NCBI GenBank assembly: GCA_020633895.1
Contig: JACKCT010000013.1
Coordinates: 1 to 64,000, forward strand
Reading direction: 5' to 3'
Length of the DNA: 64,000 bases
From: Deltaproteobacteria bacterium
GTDB lineage: Bacteria; Lernaellota; Lernaellaia; JACKCT01
Shown here in pieces: positions 8,432 through 19,239 of this stretch (within the stretch, counting starts at the first letter, position 1; the number at the start of each line of letters is the position of its first letter). The notes below the pieces were generated by a model, which had not been told where the DNA came from, did not search any database, and saw only the letters and a list, made by a program, of their open reading frames with translations. The position numbers were made by a program, and so were the translations under genes.

Positions 8432-9949
8432 ATGCGTCGACGCTTGCATTCGATAGGGTGGATTTGCGGTCTTTTGATCTTGCTGTTTCTCGTGCCCGTC
8501 GCATGCGATTCGGCCGACGACGAGGACGAAGTCACCGAACCCACCGAAGAACAGCTCCATCCCAAGCCCGTCAACGGGTCGATCCTATGGGGCGGCACCT
8601 ATTCCAACGACACGGGCATTCAGTCGACGATTGTCGCCACGGAGCAGACGACGACGCTGTGGGAAGGCGATCTGACGACCTTCTCGCCCGCGCCGGACGG
8701 CAAGAGCTACCTGATCGTGCGGACGGACGGCACGGTCCTGTTCGTCGACGAGGCCCTGGTCGAACACGAGCGCCCGGATCTGAATTCCACGGCGAAGCTG
8801 GCGCCCAATGGGCGGCGCATTCTCTACGAACGCAACGGCGACCTCTACGAATCCTCGGGCGGAGGTCCCGGCGACCTGCGCATTGCCCGCGACGCGGTGC
8901 GCGGCGGCTACAGCAACGACCTGACCGCCGTGGCCTATACCAAGCAGGTCGGTTTTTACGCCCACGACCTGGACATCCCCTTCGCCGAGCCGATTCCGCT
9001 GAACTACAACGGCGGCACGATCGATATGGCGCTGAACATCCCCGGGCTGGTTCCGGTTTTCTCGCCGGATGACGAGCTGGTCGCCGCCCCCGTGCCCCTC
9101 ACGCAGCCCGACGGCACCACCGAGGTCGTGACCTACATCGTCGACTGGAAGGAACGCACCATGTTGACGTTCCTGGCCGGGGCCACTTCGCCCAAGTGGT
9201 CGCCGGACGGCACGAAGATCGTCTATGCCAGCAAGGGCCGGGCGTTCATTTACGACCTGACCGACGGCTCGAACACCCAGATGTCCTTTGACGGCGACGC
9301 GGTCGTCAACCTCACCGACTACGCCGCCGACGGCGAAGCCATCCTCTATGCCGGGCAGATCGCCGGCCGCGCCGCCGTGCTGCGCGCCACGCGGTTGGAC
9401 GAGGAAACGCGCTTCAACGTGGCCATCGGCCAGTTGGACGGCATCCGCGGCGCGCGCTTCGTGCGTCCCGACTATTGCGGCGAAAACGCTCCGGCGAACA
9501 TCAACGAGATCCGCGTGTTCGCCGACGGCGAAGAGCTGACCGCCAACGCACCCGAGGCCGGCGACCCGACCGACGGGCCCGTCTTCGACCTGGATCCCAA
9601 CACCAAGTCGTTGGGCTTCCTGCTCAAGATTGAAGACGAAGACTGCGGCCTGCGTCGCGGCCTGCTGCTCCAGCGCGTCAACGAGGACACGCGCACCATC
9701 GGCTTCGACCTGCCGACCTTCGAGGGCTGCCAATCCGACGCCGCCGTCTTCCTGCGCAACGAGGCCCAGTACACCGACCAGGTCGCGTTCCAGTACACCG
9801 CCGAGGATTTCTGCGGCGACGCCGGCGTCACGCAGACCGTCTACCTTAACTTCTTCGGCGGCATCATCGGCGACGATGACGACGACGACGACGTGATCGG
9901 TGACGACGATTTCGGCGATGACGACACGGGCGACGACGACACGGTGTAA
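8432..9949 (+). CDS. Beta-propeller (TolB/WD40-like) lipoprotein with Asp-rich C-terminal tail
   Basis: The 505-residue precursor begins MRRRLHSIGW, followed by a hydrophobic core and the lipobox VPVAC, so it should be lipidated at Cys25. The chosen ATG has AAGGGG just upstream; an open frame extends further but lacks a signal sequence. Repeats of the TolB/PD40 type are visible (KWSPDGTKIVYASKG; FSPDDELVAAPV; APDGKSYLIVRTDG). The C-terminus dissolves into DDDDDDVIGDDDFGDDD. The acidic tail is shared in style with five other exported proteins in this window. Substrate and partners are unknown. The glycosyltransferase gene starts six bases downstream. Confidence 0.85.
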   Translation: MRRRLHSIGWICGLLILLFLVPVACDSADDEDEVTEPTEEQLHPKPVNGSILWGGTYSNDTGIQSTIVATEQTTTLWEGDLTTFSPAPDGKSYLIVRTDGTVLFVDEALVEHERPDLNSTAKLAPNGRRILYERNGDLYESSGGGPGDLRIARDAVRGGYSNDLTAVAYTKQVGFYAHDLDIPFAEPIPLNYNGGTIDMALNIPGLVPVFSPDDELVAAPVPLTQPDGTTEVVTYIVDWKERTMLTFLAGATSPKWSPDGTKIVYASKGRAFIYDLTDGSNTQMSFDGDAVVNLTDYAADGEAILYAGQIAGRAAVLRATRLDEETRFNVAIGQLDGIRGARFVRPDYCGENAPANINEIRVFADGEELTANAPEAGDPTDGPVFDLDPNTKSLGFLLKIEDEDCGLRRGLLLQRVNEDTRTIGFDLPTFEGCQSDAAVFLRNEAQYTDQVAFQYTAEDFCGDAGVTQTVYLNFFGGIIGDDDDDDDVIGDDDFGDDDTGDDDTV

Positions 9950-9955
9950 ACGCTC

Positions 9956-10951
9956 ATGACGCACGACGAGGATTGGCCCGTTTCCCTGTCCGTCGTCGTG
10001 CCGTTCAAAAACGCCTACAAAACCCTCGGCCCTCTGGCCAAGGCCTTGCGCGAGCAAGCCGACCGGGGGGTCGAATTTCTGGGGATCGACGACGGCTCGG
10101 ACGACGGCGGCGCCGAGATCCTGGAAGCCGTCGGATTCGCGATCCATCGATTCGAACGCTCTCGCGGCCCCGCCGCCGCGCGCAATGAGGGCGTCCACGC
10201 CGCCAAGGGCGAAGTCATCCTCTTTCTCGACGCGGACGTGGTGCCCCTCGACGACCTGATCGCCCATGTGCGCGGGCGCTTCACCCATGAGCCGACCCTG
10301 CTCGCCCTATCCGGCGTCTACCACCCCGCGCCCGCCAATCGCGGATTCTTCCCTCTCTACAAAGCCCTACTGTGCTACGCGTGGTTCGACGGCAAGGCCC
10401 GCTTCGGGTCGTTGGAAACGGCGTGCGCGGCCGTGCGTCGCCGGGCGTTTCTCGACGCGGGGGGGTTTGACGAATCGTTCACCGGCGCCGATGTGGAGGA
10501 CTACGAACTGGGCTATCGCCTGGGCGGCTCGGCGGGTATCGAAATCGACCACGCCATGCGCGTCAAACACCATTTCCCCGGCTTTTTCGCCAATCTGAAA
10601 AACTTCGCCAAGCGCTCCTACCAGTGGGCGATGCTCAAGCGGCCTCGCACCTTCGACACGGTCGCGACCACGCCTCGCGAGGGCGCGGCATCCTTGTCCA
10701 CCTACGCCGTGATCGGCCTGCTGGCCGCGACGATCGTCACCGGGCAGCAGGTCTTGGGCTATGCCACCCTCGCCGCCGTCGCCACGCAGCTCCAGTTGCG
10801 TCGCGGCTTTTATCTGATGTGCCATGAAAACGAAGGCCCGCGCTTCACCGTGCTGGCGGTCTTGGTGACGATGGCCAACGATCTGGTGGTGGTCCCGGCG
10901 GTGGCGGCGGGGACGATGCGGCGCTTACTCGGAGGCGCGAGCAAAGCGTAG
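9956..10951 (+). CDS. Family 2 glycosyltransferase, membrane-anchored
   Basis: The 331 residues open with the GT-A fold: VVPFKNAYKTL, the DDGSDDG turn, RGPAAARNEG and the metal-binding DAD motif in ILFLDADVVP. The acceptor-side motif is GGFDESFTGADVEDYELGYRL. Two or three hydrophobic segments follow from about residue 240 and probably anchor the enzyme to the inner membrane. The family moves a sugar from a nucleotide donor to an acceptor; the acceptor here cannot be inferred because no glycan cluster surrounds it. It lies six bases after the propeller lipoprotein and is likely co-transcribed with it. Confidence 0.88.
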   Translation: MTHDEDWPVSLSVVVPFKNAYKTLGPLAKALREQADRGVEFLGIDDGSDDGGAEILEAVGFAIHRFERSRGPAAARNEGVHAAKGEVILFLDADVVPLDDLIAHVRGRFTHEPTLLALSGVYHPAPANRGFFPLYKALLCYAWFDGKARFGSLETACAAVRRRAFLDAGGFDESFTGADVEDYELGYRLGGSAGIEIDHAMRVKHHFPGFFANLKNFAKRSYQWAMLKRPRTFDTVATTPREGAASLSTYAVIGLLAATIVTGQQVLGYATLAAVATQLQLRRGFYLMCHENEGPRFTVLAVLVTMANDLVVVPAVAAGTMRRLLGGASKA

Positions 10952-10961
10952 TCGCGGCGGA

Positions 10962-11273
10962 TTATTTGCTTCCGGCGCTTTGGCCGACGCGCACGGCCGT
11001 GTACACGATCAGTCCCATCACCGCCAATCCCGACATCACCCGAAGCGGCGGAGGCAACATGCGCCCCACGACGGGAAACAGCGCAATCGCCGCGACCACG
11101 ATCGCGATCAGGCGCATCAACGGACGACGGCCCTGCCCGGATGACGAATCGCCGCGCGGTCCCTCGGTCCCCTCCTCCGAACGCACCGCCGTGCCGCAAT
11201 AACCGCAGCGCCAGGATTTGTCTTCCATCGGCGCTCCGCAGTTGGGGCATTTGTTGTTGGGCGTGTTGGGCAT
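10962..11273 (-). CDS. Zinc-ribbon membrane protein, 103 residues
   Basis: The start MPNTPNNKCPNCGAP was chosen because the CxxC pair is N-terminal in such proteins. The zinc ribbon is CPNC...CGYC within the first 30 residues. Two hydrophobic segments follow (about residues 50-68 and 77-95) and a short positively charged tail ends the protein. A second zinc-ribbon membrane protein lies 19 bases upstream in the same direction, so they look like a duplicated pair or a two-component membrane complex. The function is unknown. Confidence 0.75.
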   Translation of the reverse strand: MPNTPNNKCPNCGAPMEDKSWRCGYCGTAVRSEEGTEGPRGDSSSGQGRRPLMRLIAIVVAAIALFPVVGRMLPPPLRVMSGLAVMGLIVYTAVRVGQSAGSK

Positions 11274-11292
11274 GGAAATTTCCGTGCGCCGG

Positions 11293-11685
11293 CTATTGTT
11301 GGCCGGAAACGGCGATGATGAAGTACGTCCACCACCCAAGAACGAGGATCGTGACCGTCACGCGGGTCGTGATCGACCACATCCGATGGCTCCACATATA
11401 GAGCAACGCCACGGGCTGGCAGAAAAAAATCAAAAGAAAGAAAATCGCAATCTGACGCCATTGGACCGCGTCGGGGCGCCTTACGTCCTGGTCGGTCGCC
11501 ACCTTTCGCGCGACATCCTGCCAATCCGGGGCGGCCCGGCCGGGCGTAATCGGTTTGGCATAGGGAACCGATCCGCCCACGTTCGGAATCTGATCCGGGT
11601 ATACGGTGCCGCAATAGGGGCATACTCCCGCGCCCGCTTCCCGTGGGGCGCCGCAGTTGCGGCAGTCTTGATCTTTCCTGCTCAT
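11293..11685 (-). CDS. Zinc-ribbon membrane protein, 130 residues
   Basis: It begins MSRKDQDCRNCGAPREAGAG, with the ribbon closed by CPYC near residue 22. A polar linker is followed by two hydrophobic segments (IAIFFLLIFFCQPVALLYMW and VTVTILVLGWWTYFIIAV). The layout matches its downstream neighbour at 10962, 19 bases away. An upstream in-frame start would add eight residues, but the conserved start of the ribbon favours 11685. The function is unknown. Confidence 0.75.
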   Translation of the reverse strand: MSRKDQDCRNCGAPREAGAGVCPYCGTVYPDQIPNVGGSVPYAKPITPGRAAPDWQDVARKVATDQDVRRPDAVQWRQIAIFFLLIFFCQPVALLYMWSHRMWSITTRVTVTILVLGWWTYFIIAVSGQQ

Positions 11686-11906
11686 GAGTCTCGCGCGTCC
11701 TCTTTCCACCTGAGCATATCCAACGCGTCGATCGGCGGCCAGTACAACGGGAGGGGATTTTTCTCGCGGTGAAATTCACGAACGCAAGCGGGGACCGGAT
11801 CCAATTTCGGACCGTCGAAATGGGTGCCTGTACCCGTTTATATCAGTACCGCGACCGCTCCGTCGGTGCCGCGCATGATGTGTCGAACAACGGAGGGTTC
11901 GCGCCA

Positions 11907-11943
11907 GGTTGGACCAGACCCCTCCCTACAGGTCGGGGCTCTG
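11907..11943. repeat. Intergenic repeat family A, copy A4 (terminal hairpin only)
   Basis: Only the right end is present: GGTTGGACC followed by the AGACCCCTCCCTAC / GGTCGGGGCTCTGA hairpin. It lies between two minus-strand genes. Confidence 0.65.
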
Positions 11944-11963
11944 AAAAATCATGACCCCAGCGC

Positions 11964-12827
11964 CTATGCCTCGTCCCCGTCGTCAAGTTTCATCATCCAT
12001 TGGCGCTGATGTTTTTTCGAGAAGAAGAGTTGGAGATGCATCGGGATGACGCGGCGGGAGGTCTTGGCGAAGTTCATGGCGGAGAAGTTGTCGGTCATGC
12101 CCAGCTTGATGGGTTGCTGAAGCAGTTCGAACACGCCGGCCACGTCCTCTTCCCGATCGAAACGCAGATAGATGCGCCCGATATCCTCGGGCACATGGGC
12201 GTCGGACCCGGCGGAGACCCGCTTTTCGAAAATCTCCGAGAGCATGTAGGCCTTGAAGTTGCGGTTGTCGGGCATGTGGCCGTTGATGACTTCGATCATG
12301 TCGATCTTGCCGAAGACGTCCGGATCGAACAGCGCGGCTTTGCGTTTCTTGGAAAAATTGACGTTCTTATACGACGGCCCAAAGGGATGGGGCAGACTCA
12401 CCAGCGCGCCGTGCTCCTTGGCGGCGGGGATGATCTGGGTGAACGATCGATCGAGCTTGGTGTAGTAACGGCTGCGTTTGTAGGGCTCGACGTGCTTTCG
12501 ATAAAACTCTTCCAACTCGGCGGGCGTCTTAAAATAACAAAGCACCTCGAGCTTTTCCCTGGAGCCCACCTCGATGCCCGGCAGGCACAGGATCTTGCCC
12601 CTCTCGCAGAGTTTCAGACTGCCTCGCGCTTCGTTGTGATCGGTGACGGACACACCGATCCCCAGCTCCAGGGCGCGTTGTTCGATAATGTCCAAGGTCA
12701 ATTTCGGGGCGTCGGAATAATCGGAATGCATATGCAGGTCCACGCATTGGGCCACGGGACCTTGCAGGCGGTGGCGACGCTCGACGGCCGCGTCGGGCTC
12801 GCCGCTTTGGGCGGCGGTATCGGTCAT
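11964..12827 (-). CDS. PHP-domain metal-dependent phosphoesterase-like protein
   Basis: The 287-residue protein shows the PHP metal-binding motifs: DLHMHSDYSDAPKL near residue 30, SVTDHNEARG near 60, GIEVGSREKLEVL near 84, a later LPHPFG and SAGSDAH near the end of the domain. These residues bind a metal cluster in histidinol phosphatases and related phosphoesterases. The phosphate substrate is unknown. AAGGGAT just before the ATG is a good ribosome binding site. It is 61 bases downstream of the DUF3108-like gene on the same strand. Confidence 0.85.
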   Translation of the reverse strand: MTDTAAQSGEPDAAVERRHRLQGPVAQCVDLHMHSDYSDAPKLTLDIIEQRALELGIGVSVTDHNEARGSLKLCERGKILCLPGIEVGSREKLEVLCYFKTPAELEEFYRKHVEPYKRSRYYTKLDRSFTQIIPAAKEHGALVSLPHPFGPSYKNVNFSKKRKAALFDPDVFGKIDMIEVINGHMPDNRNFKAYMLSEIFEKRVSAGSDAHVPEDIGRIYLRFDREEDVAGVFELLQQPIKLGMTDNFSAMNFAKTSRRVIPMHLQLFFSKKHQRQWMMKLDDGDEA

Positions 12828-12888
12828 ATCCCTTCTTTTCGGTCGCCGGCGCGCTCGAAGGTCGGCACCGGCGACCGGGCGTGTCCGT

Positions 12889-13899
12889 CTAGGACGAGGT
12901 GCGCGGCGAGGTCTTGGAACGGGACGTCAGCTTGCTGTGCACGTCTCCATAGGCGACCACGTCGTTGATTTTGCCGGCCATGGGAAAGAAGTCCTTGTCG
13001 GTGAGCATCTTGCCTTCCCGGGCCTTGATGCCGAAGACCTTCTCGTGGAGTTTCACGGTGCCCATGTATACCGCGTCCGGATTGTCGCGCAGCCAGCCTT
13101 TCTCCTCGGCCATCTCCTCGGTGGTGGCCACGTGGATCGTGTATTCGTCGATGCCCTTATAGGGGATCGTGCGGATCTTGTAGTCCTGGCCTTTTTCGAT
13201 TTTGCCGAACATCCCGGCGCGCAGGTTGTACCAAAAGCCGACAAAGTCCTGGTAGTAGACGTTCTTGGGCATTTTATAGACGCGCTGTTTTTTGAGCTCG
13301 CCGTTTTCCATGCGCCGGTAGAAGCGCTTGCCCTTGTCGTAGTGATACGAGCTGATGGACTTGGTGGTGGTGCCGCCCTTCTCGGAGATGCGCGTCATGT
13401 GCGTGCAGATCAGACGTTTCACGCCGCCGTCGTCCTTCATCACCAGACGGGATTTGACGAACTGGCGCTTCAGGTTGGTCGCCCACTCCACCACGCCGGT
13501 GGTGCGCGCGTCCATCTCGGTGATGTATTCGTCGCCCGAGCCCTGCTGGAAGGTTACGGTGACTTTCGCGGCGTTGAAGGTCCACAGGAAGCTGACGTCG
13601 TAGGTGGTCTTCTCCCCCAGAAACGGAGCGAACTTCGGATCGGGAGGCACTTCCTTTTCCAAACGGTCCTTGGCGATGCGCTTGCGGCGCGCGCCCAAAT
13701 CCCGGTTCTTGTCCGATTCGGCGGTGCGCCAATTTTCGTCGAGATCGTCGTTGGCGCGGGCGCGAGTGACGGTGGCGACGCGGGCCAAGCCCGGCGGCAA
13801 CACCGCCGAGGCCGCCATCATGGCGAAGATGTCCCGCGATGCTTCCCGCCGTCCGATGACGCGTCCCAAAAGACGCGAGATGGCCGTGGATTTCGTCAA
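12889..13899 (-). CDS. DUF3108-like exported protein
   Basis: The 336-residue product starts at a TTG (13899) placed six bases after a perfect AGGAGG. This start is unusual, but the ribosome binding site decides it. The N-terminus has basic residues then a hydrophobic stretch (about 24-43), likely a signal sequence. The body is beta-rich: TTYDVSFLWTFNAAKVTVTF, FVKSRLVMKDDGG, SYHYDKGKRFYRRM, YYQDFVGFWYNLRAG and YTIHVATTEEM. This pattern of a lipid-cavity-like beta barrel resembles DUF3108 proteins of the cell envelope. The gene at 18414 has a similar body, so the two may be paralogues. Confidence 0.6.
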   Translation of the reverse strand: MTKSTAISRLLGRVIGRREASRDIFAMMAASAVLPPGLARVATVTRARANDDLDENWRTAESDKNRDLGARRKRIAKDRLEKEVPPDPKFAPFLGEKTTYDVSFLWTFNAAKVTVTFQQGSGDEYITEMDARTTGVVEWATNLKRQFVKSRLVMKDDGGVKRLICTHMTRISEKGGTTTKSISSYHYDKGKRFYRRMENGELKKQRVYKMPKNVYYQDFVGFWYNLRAGMFGKIEKGQDYKIRTIPYKGIDEYTIHVATTEEMAEEKGWLRDNPDAVYMGTVKLHEKVFGIKAREGKMLTDKDFFPMAGKINDVVAYGDVHSKLTSRSKTSPRTSS

Positions 13900-14194
13900 T
13901 GCAACCTCCTGCTCCCAGCCCCTTCCCAGATTAGGAGCCGGTGTGAATCGGTGTCAACCGACCGGCGTCGATCGACCCGTTTGCGTCACGCATTCGTCGT
14001 CGCCTCGCGCCCCGACATGGGGAGAGGCCATCGTCCAGATCGTGACGCGGCGCGGTTCACGCACCCATTCGGCAATTTGACCTCCATGGCGTGCGTCTCG
14101 TTCCCGATTTGTCGGCGTGACGCCTGGAGGTGAATCTTGGTCAATCTTTACAGGCCCTTCCACGGCCCCTAGGCATTCACCGTACAAATGTGCT

Positions 14195-15373
<1,179 letters not shown>

Positions 15374-15451
15374 CGTCAAGGACTCCGGCGAAACGTCCGA
15401 AAACATTCAGTCCGGCCCCCACCGCCACCACCGGCCGGACGAGGAGGCCGC

Positions 15452-16720
15452 ATGGCCGAGGACAACACCCCGACGAACGAACGCCCCGTCGCCGCCGAGG
15501 CCCGTCTGCCCGAAGGCGGACGGGATAAGCCCGGTTTGGCCCGACGCCTGGAACAACTGCACAAGCTGCTTAAGCTCGCCGCCAAGGTGGGCGCCTCGGA
15601 CATCCACCTCAAGCCCGGCAAGGTGCCCGTTTTGCGGGTCAACGGCCAGCTCATGGAGGTGGACGGCTGGCCGCCGCTGCATCCCGGGGATACGGGCCAG
15701 TTCGCCCGCCTGATTATGAACGAAGAGCAGGTGCAGGCCTTCCGGCGGGATCACGACGTGGACCTGGCCTATTCGGTGCCCGGCTTCGGCCGCTTCCGCG
15801 CCAACATTTATCAGCAGCGCGGGTCCATCGCGGTGGCGTTGCGCATCATCCCCTTCGAACTGCCGGATATCCGCAAGCTCAGCCTGCCGCCGGTCATCGA
15901 GCGCATCGCCCTGGAGCGCCGGGGTCTGGTGCTTGTCACCGGCACCACCGGCTCGGGCAAGTCCACCACGCTGGCGAGCATCGTCAACCATATCAATAAC
16001 ACCCGCGCCGCCCACGTGATCACCATTGAGGATCCCATCGAGTTCCTGTTCGCCGACCGCAAGAGCATGATCGCCCAGCGGGAAGTGGGCCTGGACGCCG
16101 GCGGATTTCACCGGGCGTTGCGCGCGGCGCTGCGCCAGGATCCGGACGTCATCCTCATCGGCGAGCTGCGCGATCCGGACACCATCACCACCGCCCTGAT
16201 GGCCGCGGAAACCGGCCACCTGGTGCTCGCCACGCTGCATACCTTGGATGTGATGGAGACCATCCACCGCATCATCGCCTTCTACGACGGCCCTCAGGCT
16301 CAGCAGGTGCGCTACCAGTTCTCGTCGGTCATCCGCGCCATTGTCTGCCAGCGCCTGCTGGCCCGCGCGGACGGCCAGGGGCGCATCCCGGCCGTGGAGG
16401 TCATGGTCGCCACCAGCCGCATCGCCGAGCTGATCAAGGAACCCCACCGGACGCACGAGATCCGCGAGGCCATTTCCCAGGGCTACTCCAACTACGGCAT
16501 GCAGACCTTCGATATGTGCCTGTCCCACCTGGTGCTCGAAAAGAAGATCACCTACGAAGAAGCCTTGGACAACTGCACCAACCAGGGCGACTTCGAACTC
16601 AAATTCAAGGGCGTCTCGTCCACCTCCGACGCCGAGCACGAGGAATATCAGCGCCTGAGCAAAGGGGGCGACGCCCCCGCCGCCGGCAACGATATGGTCA
16701 TCGAACGCTTCTCCAAGTAG
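15452..16720 (+). CDS. pilT: PilT-type twitching motility ATPase
   Basis: This hexameric ATPase of the type IV pilus base retracts the pilus. The 422 residues show Walker A GTTGSGKSTT, the Asp box ITIEDPIEFLF, Walker B DPDVILIGELRD and the His box TGHLVLATLHT. The end, TFDMCLSHLVLEKKITYEEAL, is typical of PilT. About 40 extra N-terminal residues precede the usual start. The gene lies 78 bases after recA in the same direction. No other pilus genes are in the window. PilU is the main alternative. Confidence 0.9.
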   Translation: MAEDNTPTNERPVAAEARLPEGGRDKPGLARRLEQLHKLLKLAAKVGASDIHLKPGKVPVLRVNGQLMEVDGWPPLHPGDTGQFARLIMNEEQVQAFRRDHDVDLAYSVPGFGRFRANIYQQRGSIAVALRIIPFELPDIRKLSLPPVIERIALERRGLVLVTGTTGSGKSTTLASIVNHINNTRAAHVITIEDPIEFLFADRKSMIAQREVGLDAGGFHRALRAALRQDPDVILIGELRDPDTITTALMAAETGHLVLATLHTLDVMETIHRIIAFYDGPQAQQVRYQFSSVIRAIVCQRLLARADGQGRIPAVEVMVATSRIAELIKEPHRTHEIREAISQGYSNYGMQTFDMCLSHLVLEKKITYEEALDNCTNQGDFELKFKGVSSTSDAEHEEYQRLSKGGDAPAAGNDMVIERFSK

Positions 16721-16873
16721 CCGAATTTTCGTGGATTTGGCCGCACCCTTGCATTTCCGGCTTGGGTTGTTTCCGTAAAATCGGGTAGAATCCGACCGCT
16801 TGGGGGCCCAAGGGCTTCGTGCCGCCCCCTTTGGATTCGAACATTCATTCGCTCTTTGCGAGGGAGTACCGCT

Positions 16874-17482
<609 letters not shown>

Positions 17483-17539
17483 CGGCGGTGTCCGTTCCGG
17501 TGCCGCCGGATCGCGTTCCTGTCGAATTTCGGGGAAAAG

Positions 17540-17776
17540 CTAGGCGATCCAGCCGCCGGAGGCGCGACGGATCTTTTTGTTCGCCGGCGTGGCCAATTGG
17601 CAGGGCATCCCCGAATTGGCATGCACCTCGCGGCAGGGCATGTTCTTCGTTTTGAAGCCCATCGCCCGGCACCCTCGGGGGAATCGGGGGTCCCACGTGA
17701 CGAAGTAATGGGCGCATCCCTGGCACGTGGAGCGTCCCAGGCCGCTGTTCTTGGTGTCCGTGTCTTGACCCCTCAT
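17540..17776 (-). CDS. Small cysteine-rich protein with CxxC-HYFVTWDP motif
   Basis: The 78-residue product, starting MRGQDTDTKN, contains CQGCAHYFVTWDPRFPRGCR, then GFKTKNMP and SGMPC. I recall this pattern from short uncharacterised proteins of sulfate reducers and other deltaproteobacteria. Four or five cysteines suggest a metal site. An upstream ATG at 17803 would add nine residues. It converges with the Asp-rich lipoprotein gene. Confidence 0.6.
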   Translation of the reverse strand: MRGQDTDTKNSGLGRSTCQGCAHYFVTWDPRFPRGCRAMGFKTKNMPCREVHANSGMPCQLATPANKKIRRASGGWIA

Positions 17777-17950
17777 ACGAGAAAGTATCGGGATATTCGT
17801 CATTTTTCTTGACGGAAACCGACGCCCTGACCGTCGTTCGAGGCGGTTGGGGCTCATTTTTCTCTTGCCAAGCCTGTGGATAAACGCTCAGAATGGGTTG
17901 CTTGGGATGGCCGACGGGGCTCCAGGATGCGGGCCGACGGCATGTAATTA

Positions 17951-18292
17951 TTGGAAGCATCGGGGGAATCCGAATTGTCCGGCACGGATATCATCCGCGC
18001 GTACGCACCGCCGGCCGTCGCCGTGGCGGTCGCCTCGTCGTTCGACGCCACGCGCAATCCCCAACGCCGATTGTTCGCACCGACGGTTCCCGCCGTGGCC
18101 GAAGAGCCGCGCCCGATGGCCAAACGCTCCACCACCGCTCGCTATATTCCCAACCCCCAGTACATAGCTGACGACGGCGCCGATCTGGCCTTGCGCCGAC
18201 GTTTGCCTCCCGGCGCTCTTTCCTACGGCGAGGTCGACCGCATCACGCGCGGCTACCGCGAGCGCGGCATCCTCCTGGACGTGACCGCTTAG
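17951..18292 (+). CDS. Hypothetical protein, about 105-113 residues
   Basis: The frame has the GC-rich third positions expected of a real gene here. There is no ATG near the beginning. TTG at 17951 is one possible start; TTG at 17975 follows a GGGGGA site and may be better. The first third is Ala/Val-rich (PPAVAVAVASSFDA). The end, GALSYGEVDRITRGYRERG, looks like a folded helical segment. No family is recognised. A perfect DnaA-box-like TGTGGATAA lies upstream at 17875 but is isolated. Confidence 0.4.
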   Translation: MEASGESELSGTDIIRAYAPPAVAVAVASSFDATRNPQRRLFAPTVPAVAEEPRPMAKRSTTARYIPNPQYIADDGADLALRRRLPPGALSYGEVDRITRGYRERGILLDVTA

Positions 18293-18413
18293 CGTTATTC
18301 GATTTCCGTCTCTCCGCGTCTCCACGTTACGATGTCGCCCTCTAGTACCAAAAAGACCGCCGTAATATGATGCCCCTCTTTCGACAATGACGGTGGACGC
18401 AAGGAGGGCGAGA

Positions 18414-19211
18414 ATGGGTCGGATTCTTTGGACGGCGGCGGTGGCCGTGGCGTTGACGCTGGCGCTGTTGGCAAGCCCGGCATCGGCTCAGAACGTCGGG
18501 TGGGGCAAGCCGGACGTGGCGCCGCTGGAATCGGGAACGCAAGTGACCTCCTACATCGACTCGGGCGAGAAGCTCTACGAGATGAAGTGGAAGCTCACCA
18601 ACAACGACGGCGCCCTGACCTGGTCCATGGAGGGCCGCAACTTCGAGACCGGCGACAAGCTCGTCACCTGGACCGAGTCCATGGCCGCCAAGCTCACCGA
18701 CAAGGGCGTCGAGCCCCAGTCCTGGAGCAAGGAATCCTCCGGCGCCGAGCAGATGAAATGGACGCTGCGCTACAACTGGGCCGCCAAGACCGCCGACTAT
18801 ACGTTCGAGGATCGGGCCACCGGCAAAAAGGAAGCCCGAACCATCAAACTGCCCGATGACGCCCTGGCCGCCGACGCCATGCCCTTTTCCCTGCGCGCCT
18901 TTCCCTTCGAAAAGGGCGAGGGCTATTCGGAAAAAGTGCGCGTGGTCAACACCGATTCCCAGGTCATGGGCGCCGAGTTAATCAACCGAGGCGTGGAGAC
19001 CCGCAAGACCCCCATGGGCGAGTTCGAGGCCTACAAACTGGAGCTAAACATCACCGGCCTGATCGGCGTGGTCGCGCCCAAAATGTACTTCTGGTACACC
19101 AAGGCCGAGCCCCACACCTGGCTGGGCTTCGAAGGCAAGGACGGCGGCCTCACCGAGGGCCGGACCATCAACGCCCTGCACGTCTATGCCCCCGTCGATC
19201 GGTTGAAGTAA
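18414..19211 (+). CDS. Exported DUF3108-like protein
   Basis: The ATG at 18414 follows AGGAGGG. The 265-residue precursor has a clear signal peptide (TAAVAVALTLALLASPASA, cleavage before QNVGWG). The mature part is beta-rich, with WKLTNNDGALTWSMEG, MKWTLRYNWAAKTADYTF and the segment KTPMGEFEAYKLELNITGLIG. That last segment resembles the conserved core of DUF3108 cell-envelope proteins, in which a modified tag is converted to a carried property. The role is unknown. It lies 28 bases before the amine oxidase gene on the same strand. Confidence 0.7.
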   Translation: MGRILWTAAVAVALTLALLASPASAQNVGWGKPDVAPLESGTQVTSYIDSGEKLYEMKWKLTNNDGALTWSMEGRNFETGDKLVTWTESMAAKLTDKGVEPQSWSKESSGAEQMKWTLRYNWAAKTADYTFEDRATGKKEARTIKLPDDALAADAMPFSLRAFPFEKGEGYSEKVRVVNTDSQVMGAELINRGVETRKTPMGEFEAYKLELNITGLIGVVAPKMYFWYTKAEPHTWLGFEGKDGGLTEGRTINALHVYAPVDRLK

Positions 19212-19239
19212 GCGCCGGGATGCTCGCGGAGCGACGACA

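Noticed and set aside
14126-14172. GGAGGTGA followed by an 11-codon TTG frame upstream of recA, a possible leader peptide
   Set aside because: One short frame with no hairpins or conservation to test. recA is not known to be controlled by attenuation.
17875-17883. Perfect DnaA box TGTGGATAA
   Set aside because: A single box without an AT-rich region or neighbouring dnaA/dnaN genes is not evidence of an origin.
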